Shown here: positions 55,401 to 61,400 of the stretch, piece after piece
How positions within the stretch are numbered: the stretch's first letter is position 1
Layout of the letters: each line of letters starts with the position of its first letter
Source of the DNA: Parus major
Taxonomy: Eukaryota; Chordata; Aves; Passeriformes; Paridae
Direction of reading: 5' to 3'
DNA length: 64,000 nucleotides
Assembly: GCF_001522545.3 (NCBI RefSeq)
Contig: NC_031770.1
Span: 3,532,281 to 3,596,280, forward strand
Made by a program: the position numbers and the translations under genes
Notes under the pieces: model-generated
Database searches by the model: none
Seen by the model: the letters and a program-made list of their open reading frames with translations, nothing else
Told to the model about the DNA's origin: nothing

Positions 55401-58400
55401 AGGAGCACAGCTGTAAACTTCACTGCCACAATTTTCACCTGATTGTTCCCACCAGGAGTACCAGAAATGGAAGCTACAATACACAGGAGCAAGGCAATTT
55501 AGCACAATAGTAAAAATATTGCAACTACCCTACAACCTTCATCCCCATTCTCAGTAAAAATACTCTGTCCTTTCTATACAACTTCATTTTTTCCCTTGTA
55601 TAAAAGGAGCCAGGGTCATTTTTTGCATCTAATAAATAACCCAGTAACTGTGGCAGTTACCTAACTTGACATTTTGGTCAGCAAAACGCTCAGACAGTCA
55701 AGAAAAAGCAAAAAAACTCAACTTTAAGAACGTGAAACAAAATCAACCTATTTTCTGTTTTGTCTTTTATCACTCCTGCAATTATAAAAATTCAATATAT
55801 ACCTGTGCAGCAGCCCAAATACAGTCTATGTGTTGAGTACTAAGTCTCCCCTCAGCTGCAAGAAAATTCAGAATCACTTGGCACTGTTTGATGATCTGCA
55901 GAGTGAGAACATAGTGAGGAAAGGTTTACTAGAACAAGTTAATGCTCCAAGTTTATACCAAATTAATAATAATAGAATACAAACCTCAATATGTAAATTT
56001 GGTCCAAAAATGTGCTCAACTACATTGTTGCTGATAAGCCAGTCTGCAAGTTCTTTTGCAATTGACCTGAAGATGAAAAAAGAGTGGGAATGTAAAATGA
56101 TCTGCCTGTAATATTTACTCTGTGCTCTTCTCTAGTACATCCTGCAAGTTGATATCTGCAGTTGTAGGGAGGGCACAAAAACCTTCTGAACACAAACCAT
56201 AGTCAATGTTCATTTTTCCAAACAGGAAGCAAATTCTTTTTTTTTTTTTTTTTTTTTTCATTAGCTGGAAAACTAATGCCAAATATCAACATTTCCCCTC
56301 TGGATCATCAGCAAACATAACCAATAATTCTACTGATTTTATTAGTTAATGTTCAACAGACCACATGCAAACAATTCCAAAGACCTCACATGGAAGATTT
56401 TGATACTGCTATTAAATCCAGGTTTATCATGGAATTCCACAAGTACTGAAATACAGCAAAAGATGGGAGTGACAGAAATTATTTTCTTAACGAAGCCATG
56501 AATTTATTTTTAGACTCTCTTACACAAACAACAACTCTCCCAGACTGTGTTTGCCATGGTCATATTTACACACATACAGCACACACAGATACATCCAAAT
56601 TCTCGTTCTACTCATCCACACCAACAGGGAACTTTACCCACTGCCATTTCTTAAGCAAAAATTCAAATTAAGCATGACAAAGAAACTGAGTTTTCCAAAA
56701 CAAAAGCTGAACTTCCAGAAAGCACTGCCTTGTCTGGAAAGCAGTGCATAAACTCCTTTTTATTCCTTCTCTTCAAGCAAATGTTTGTTTACCCTGATTT
56801 TGGCACCAGAAGCAATTACAGGACATCAGAGTATTTAAAGCCCAGCTTTTGGTTTAAATGTCCCTGGAATAACAGTGCTCTGTTTCACAGGGAGAAAGGA
56901 TGGAGGGAGAGGGTGCCTTAGAGGACTTGAGGAAGAGTTATTTTTACCACTTCTTCCCATGTCACATTTATAGTCACTATTAAAATCCAGGATTGCCAAT
57001 CTTTATCATCCTCAAGAAGGAAACAAGATTCTTTAGGTAAAAAGAGATTGCTTTTGTAAGTTATCCAAACAGGATTCACTATTCAGGGGCACACTGCCAG
57101 TGCTTCAATTGTTTTGAACTGCCTGCTCCTCATGGGTTGAACTCAAGGAGCAAAGTTCCTGTTACTCCACGTCATTTCTAGACTGTTCTCTTCCAATTCC
57201 AGGACATGGGGAATCAAATATTCTCATACTGTCCAAAGATAATGTCCCATGACATGTAAGTAATGATTGATTGGCCTGCAAGGTACAAAAGTTATTATTT
57301 ATGGCTTATCAATAAATGAGTTTCACATTAAAAGTGTAAAGTTTGACAGAGGATCTGCTCAAAGAGGGATTGAAAAGATAAGCAACATCTGTTCCATGAA
57401 TCCAAGGTGTCTTTAACTTCCCACAGTCTCATTTCAAAACCCAACTACCCCAATACCCAAAAGATGCCCACCCAAAGCAAACTTTGGCACATGCACATCT
57501 GACTCAGCCAAGGCTTGGATTTCTGTCTAACAAAGTCTGAAGGAAGACCTTTCCTTTCTTCTTGCATCTCAACTTTTCAACCTGTAGCTTTGAGAAGGAA
57601 TCTCAGATAAATAACCACTGTTATGCTCACTGGCAATGCCAGTATGAAAGGACACATTCCACATGGCACAACATGCATTAGGATTTGTATCCAGTCACAT
57701 GTTGCATTTTAACCACTCCAAAGGAAAGAATAAAAGCTCTCCTCTAGAGTGAGTTCCTTCACATTTTATTAGATTACCATGGTAGTTCTCTGTCTCTAAT
57801 TCACACCATGTTTGTTCTGAAAAACCACAGATAATTCTTTTGAAGGAATGCCTTTTTTAATGGGTGTATTCTCAGCAGTAACAAACTCTTTATCCTTCTC
57901 AACCCTGAGCTCAACCCTGGTAAAACAACATCTCAGATTTCTGAAGGTAAATCTGCATTTGATATGGATTTGTTGAGGATGACCAAAAACAAGAGGATCC
58001 TTGTGCAAGGCAGAATGAAGCCCTTGTGCTTCCCAGAGAGAACTGTTCCTCCCAGAAAACTGGGCTGAGGGCACAGCAAACAGTACCTTTTAAAACAATC
58101 AAGTTATTACTCCCACAAAGTGGTTTTTTTTTCTCTGATTCGCTAAGGAATAAATTTACAGTATCAGATTCAAGGATTCATCAAAAAAGCTAATTTCAGT
58201 GTAAATGAGGGGTGTCTGTCTTCTTTCCTGAACACTTCCATTTCAGCAAAGGTTTTCCTGAAAAAATTTACTCTTTTGTATTAAATGAAATGGTGAGAGT
58301 GAAAATCATGCATTATGATCAAAGCATAGATGTGCTTTTCCCTCTCACATGAAAGTGGCAGCACAAGGAACGGCTTTACAAATTAGATATCCAAATCAGA

Positions 58401-61400
58401 CAGACTTTAGGAGAAAGAAAATTCACCTTGGGAGTAACATATTAGCCGTTTTTCATGGATTTAATAATTGGATAGCAATAGGAAAAGTCATTTAAAGAAC
58501 CTGATACTCTCTATGGCTCTGTGCTGTGGCAGGAGAAGAGAATAAAAAGGCAAAGGTAGCAGCTACTCTGGTTTAGTTGTCTCTAAATCTCTCTCACACT
58601 GGAAATGTATGTAACACTTAATCCATTTCTCCCTAGAATTTTAAATGTGAGTTCACTGATAATTCATGTCTGTCAAAAATAACTGGTTTACTTCCAAGCA
58701 ATGAAATTCAAGCACTTTTGACGTGAGTTTCCCCAGGCATTCCATGAGACTGCAAGGAAGAGAGGGGGAACTGTGCAGTTGCTGATACAACCTGGAACTG
58801 CATCGAATTTTGCTCATTCTTATCCTCCAGTTCATGCATTTTCCTGGTAGGTCAAAGAACACCTCTCCATGAAAAGACTGGGTTAAAGTCCTGGAAACAT
58901 TTTAATCTAAGGCTGTGGTGCAATACTTGGTACCCACATGATGACTCAAATCCAGGAACAAATCCCACAGCAAAGTAACCCCCCTGAAAGAAAACCTTAT
59001 TTATTCAACCAATCAATTCCCCACGAAGCTACAAAAACACACCAGCTCAGAACTGGATGAAATACAACAGCAAGTCCTCAACGTCACTGAAAACCAGGAT
59101 ATAAAAGCTCCAAGGAAAAAATGCAGCTCTGTAAGTGGCAGCTTGCAAGGGAAGAACACTAACACCTCTTGACAACATCACTGAAATAGGATCTACAACA
59201 CAACAACAGATGTGAAACCCTGATCTCAACTATTTAGGATCAGAAATGCAAAGAGGATACAGAAGGCACCTTCCCAACACATTCAAGCACATGTTTTTGC
59301 TTCTGAGCACAGATTTTCCTCTTTGATGCTCTGCAGGCTCTGAAACCACCGCTCTGATATCATCAGGAATATTTGTTTAACTGTTGTGTGGGCCACAAGA
59401 AAGAAACTTTAGTGAGCTGAATGAAAAAATTTGCTTTTTTTTTTTTCCTCCCAGAAAAATCTGAAGTTCCCTGAAATTTGGTAGACAGGAGAAGAGGTGT
59501 TTGAAATAATGCTGCCAGAAACTCAAGTCAGTAAACTCAGACAAAAATGAAGAAAGCAAGAGTTAACATAAGGCAAGAAACTGCAGTGAAGGGAAAAAGC
59601 AACACAGAACTTGCAATAGACTATCTCAATAAATAAGGAAAGAGAGGGAAAGAAAGGAGAAATAATCCACTTTAGGTTCACAGGTGAAAGGAATTCTGGA
59701 CACCTGAAATTGCTCTGTAGGAAGCTTTTTAGGTGAGGGCAATCAAGGTTTTTAAACGAGTCCAGGAAGTTGCCTCAGTGTCAACCTGGAACCTGAAACC
59801 CGAATACTTGGCTGCCTGCCAAGTGAAGAGCAAAACAAAATCTCTCTTTACACATGTTATTTCCAGAGGCTGACAGTGTCCTCACTAAAGAAAAGACCAA
59901 CGTTTTTCCTCTTGTGGTCCAAGTAACACCAAAAAAAGAGTATCTTTCACTTCCTGAAGAGCATCATCATTTTTTGCTAAGTGACATCAGTGAAACAGTT
60001 GCAGGAATCATTCAAAGACTGAGACTCTTCTGTTCAGGCTTGTTATTTTTAGCTTCAGTAGATTTCACACTCCTCAGTACCTCAGATTGCAAAGAATTTG
60101 ATTCTATCTTTAGAGCCAGGAACAGCTAAATTAAAAGTCCATCTCTGAGGGGTATAGTGAAGTTGAGTGGCTGAGACATTGCCCACATCTGGACCACGCA
60201 CGTCCTCGGTCACCACAAAGCCTCAACCCTTGAGAAGAAAGGGAAATGAAATCTCAAAAGCCACACAAATACCTACAGCTACAAAACAGATCCCTCTGTC
60301 TCAGCTTTCTGCTGCTTCCAAGTGCAATTTGTGAAATCCAGTGTTTTCATAGACAAAAGATGCTTTAGCTTGTCTTACCATGAAAAACTGCAGTGCTGAG
60401 GATAAAGGTGGGAAGCTACTGTTGCAAAATATTTGCTAAAAAAACCCTGATATTAATTCTGAACAAGGGAGAGCCAGGACTAACTGAAAGCTGATTTTAT
60501 TTTTGAAAGGTACCTCCCGCAAACCCACCTTATCAAGATACAGAAGGAGAAATCCCAAAGGTTGACAGTTCCAAACGCATCTGGAAAAGTCAAAACATGT
60601 AATGGGGATGACCAGACATAATGCAGAACATCTTCTTTTGGCAAATCTGCAGAGGCCACAAAGGTAAAAAATAAAACTTAAGACTTCCTTTCTCTGCTAA
60701 GGAAAGAACACAGGAATGAAAAGCTTTCCTTTTGCTGCTCATTCAGTCACTGCCAACTCCCTAAGTGCCTTTTCATCCAAAAATTCTCATGAGCAGAGTC
60801 TGTAATGAGAGGGAAGCTTTGTACTGAACAAACTGGAGAAGTGAGACATTTTCCCCATCCTTCTGCTCCAGCCCTTTCTGATTATTTGGCTGGAAGACAT
60901 CAGTGATTCCACAAGATATGTGAAGATAAGCAGCAATGCTTGATACTGACTTGCAACCAGCCTTTCAGGTAAAACAGCAGAACAACTGGAATTCTGATTG
61001 TTTTTTTTAAAATCACATACTACAGAAGTGGAAAAGAAGGCTTTCTGTTCGTGCTGCATTCCTTTCAAATGACAGCCTGTTTACAGATGCCCCTGCCAAG
61101 AAAGTAATATCCCAAAGGAGAATCTGACAATTTCCTTCAGCTTTAAAATAACTCTGATGCACTTGCAGAGTACATCTGCTCTTCTGCAGGGAAATTTAAC
61201 CACTCATCTCTTTTTCCACGTTCATAAGTTCTCTTTTTTACATTTGACACAGAAAATCAAACAGCTTTGTATCAGGTTTAACTGGCATGATCACTTGTTA
61301 ATGTTACTACGACCTAAAAACAACCCCTGTTTCAGATTTTCAGCGTGAGGGAAGGAGAAGAACTGGCTAAATCTGAGGTTTGTGAGTCCCAGTGTAAGAA

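Noticed and set aside
56237..56258. T22 run taken as the poly-A tail of a minus-strand retrocopy
   Set aside because: No retroelement body or target-site duplication is visible beside it; a plain homopolymer is simpler.
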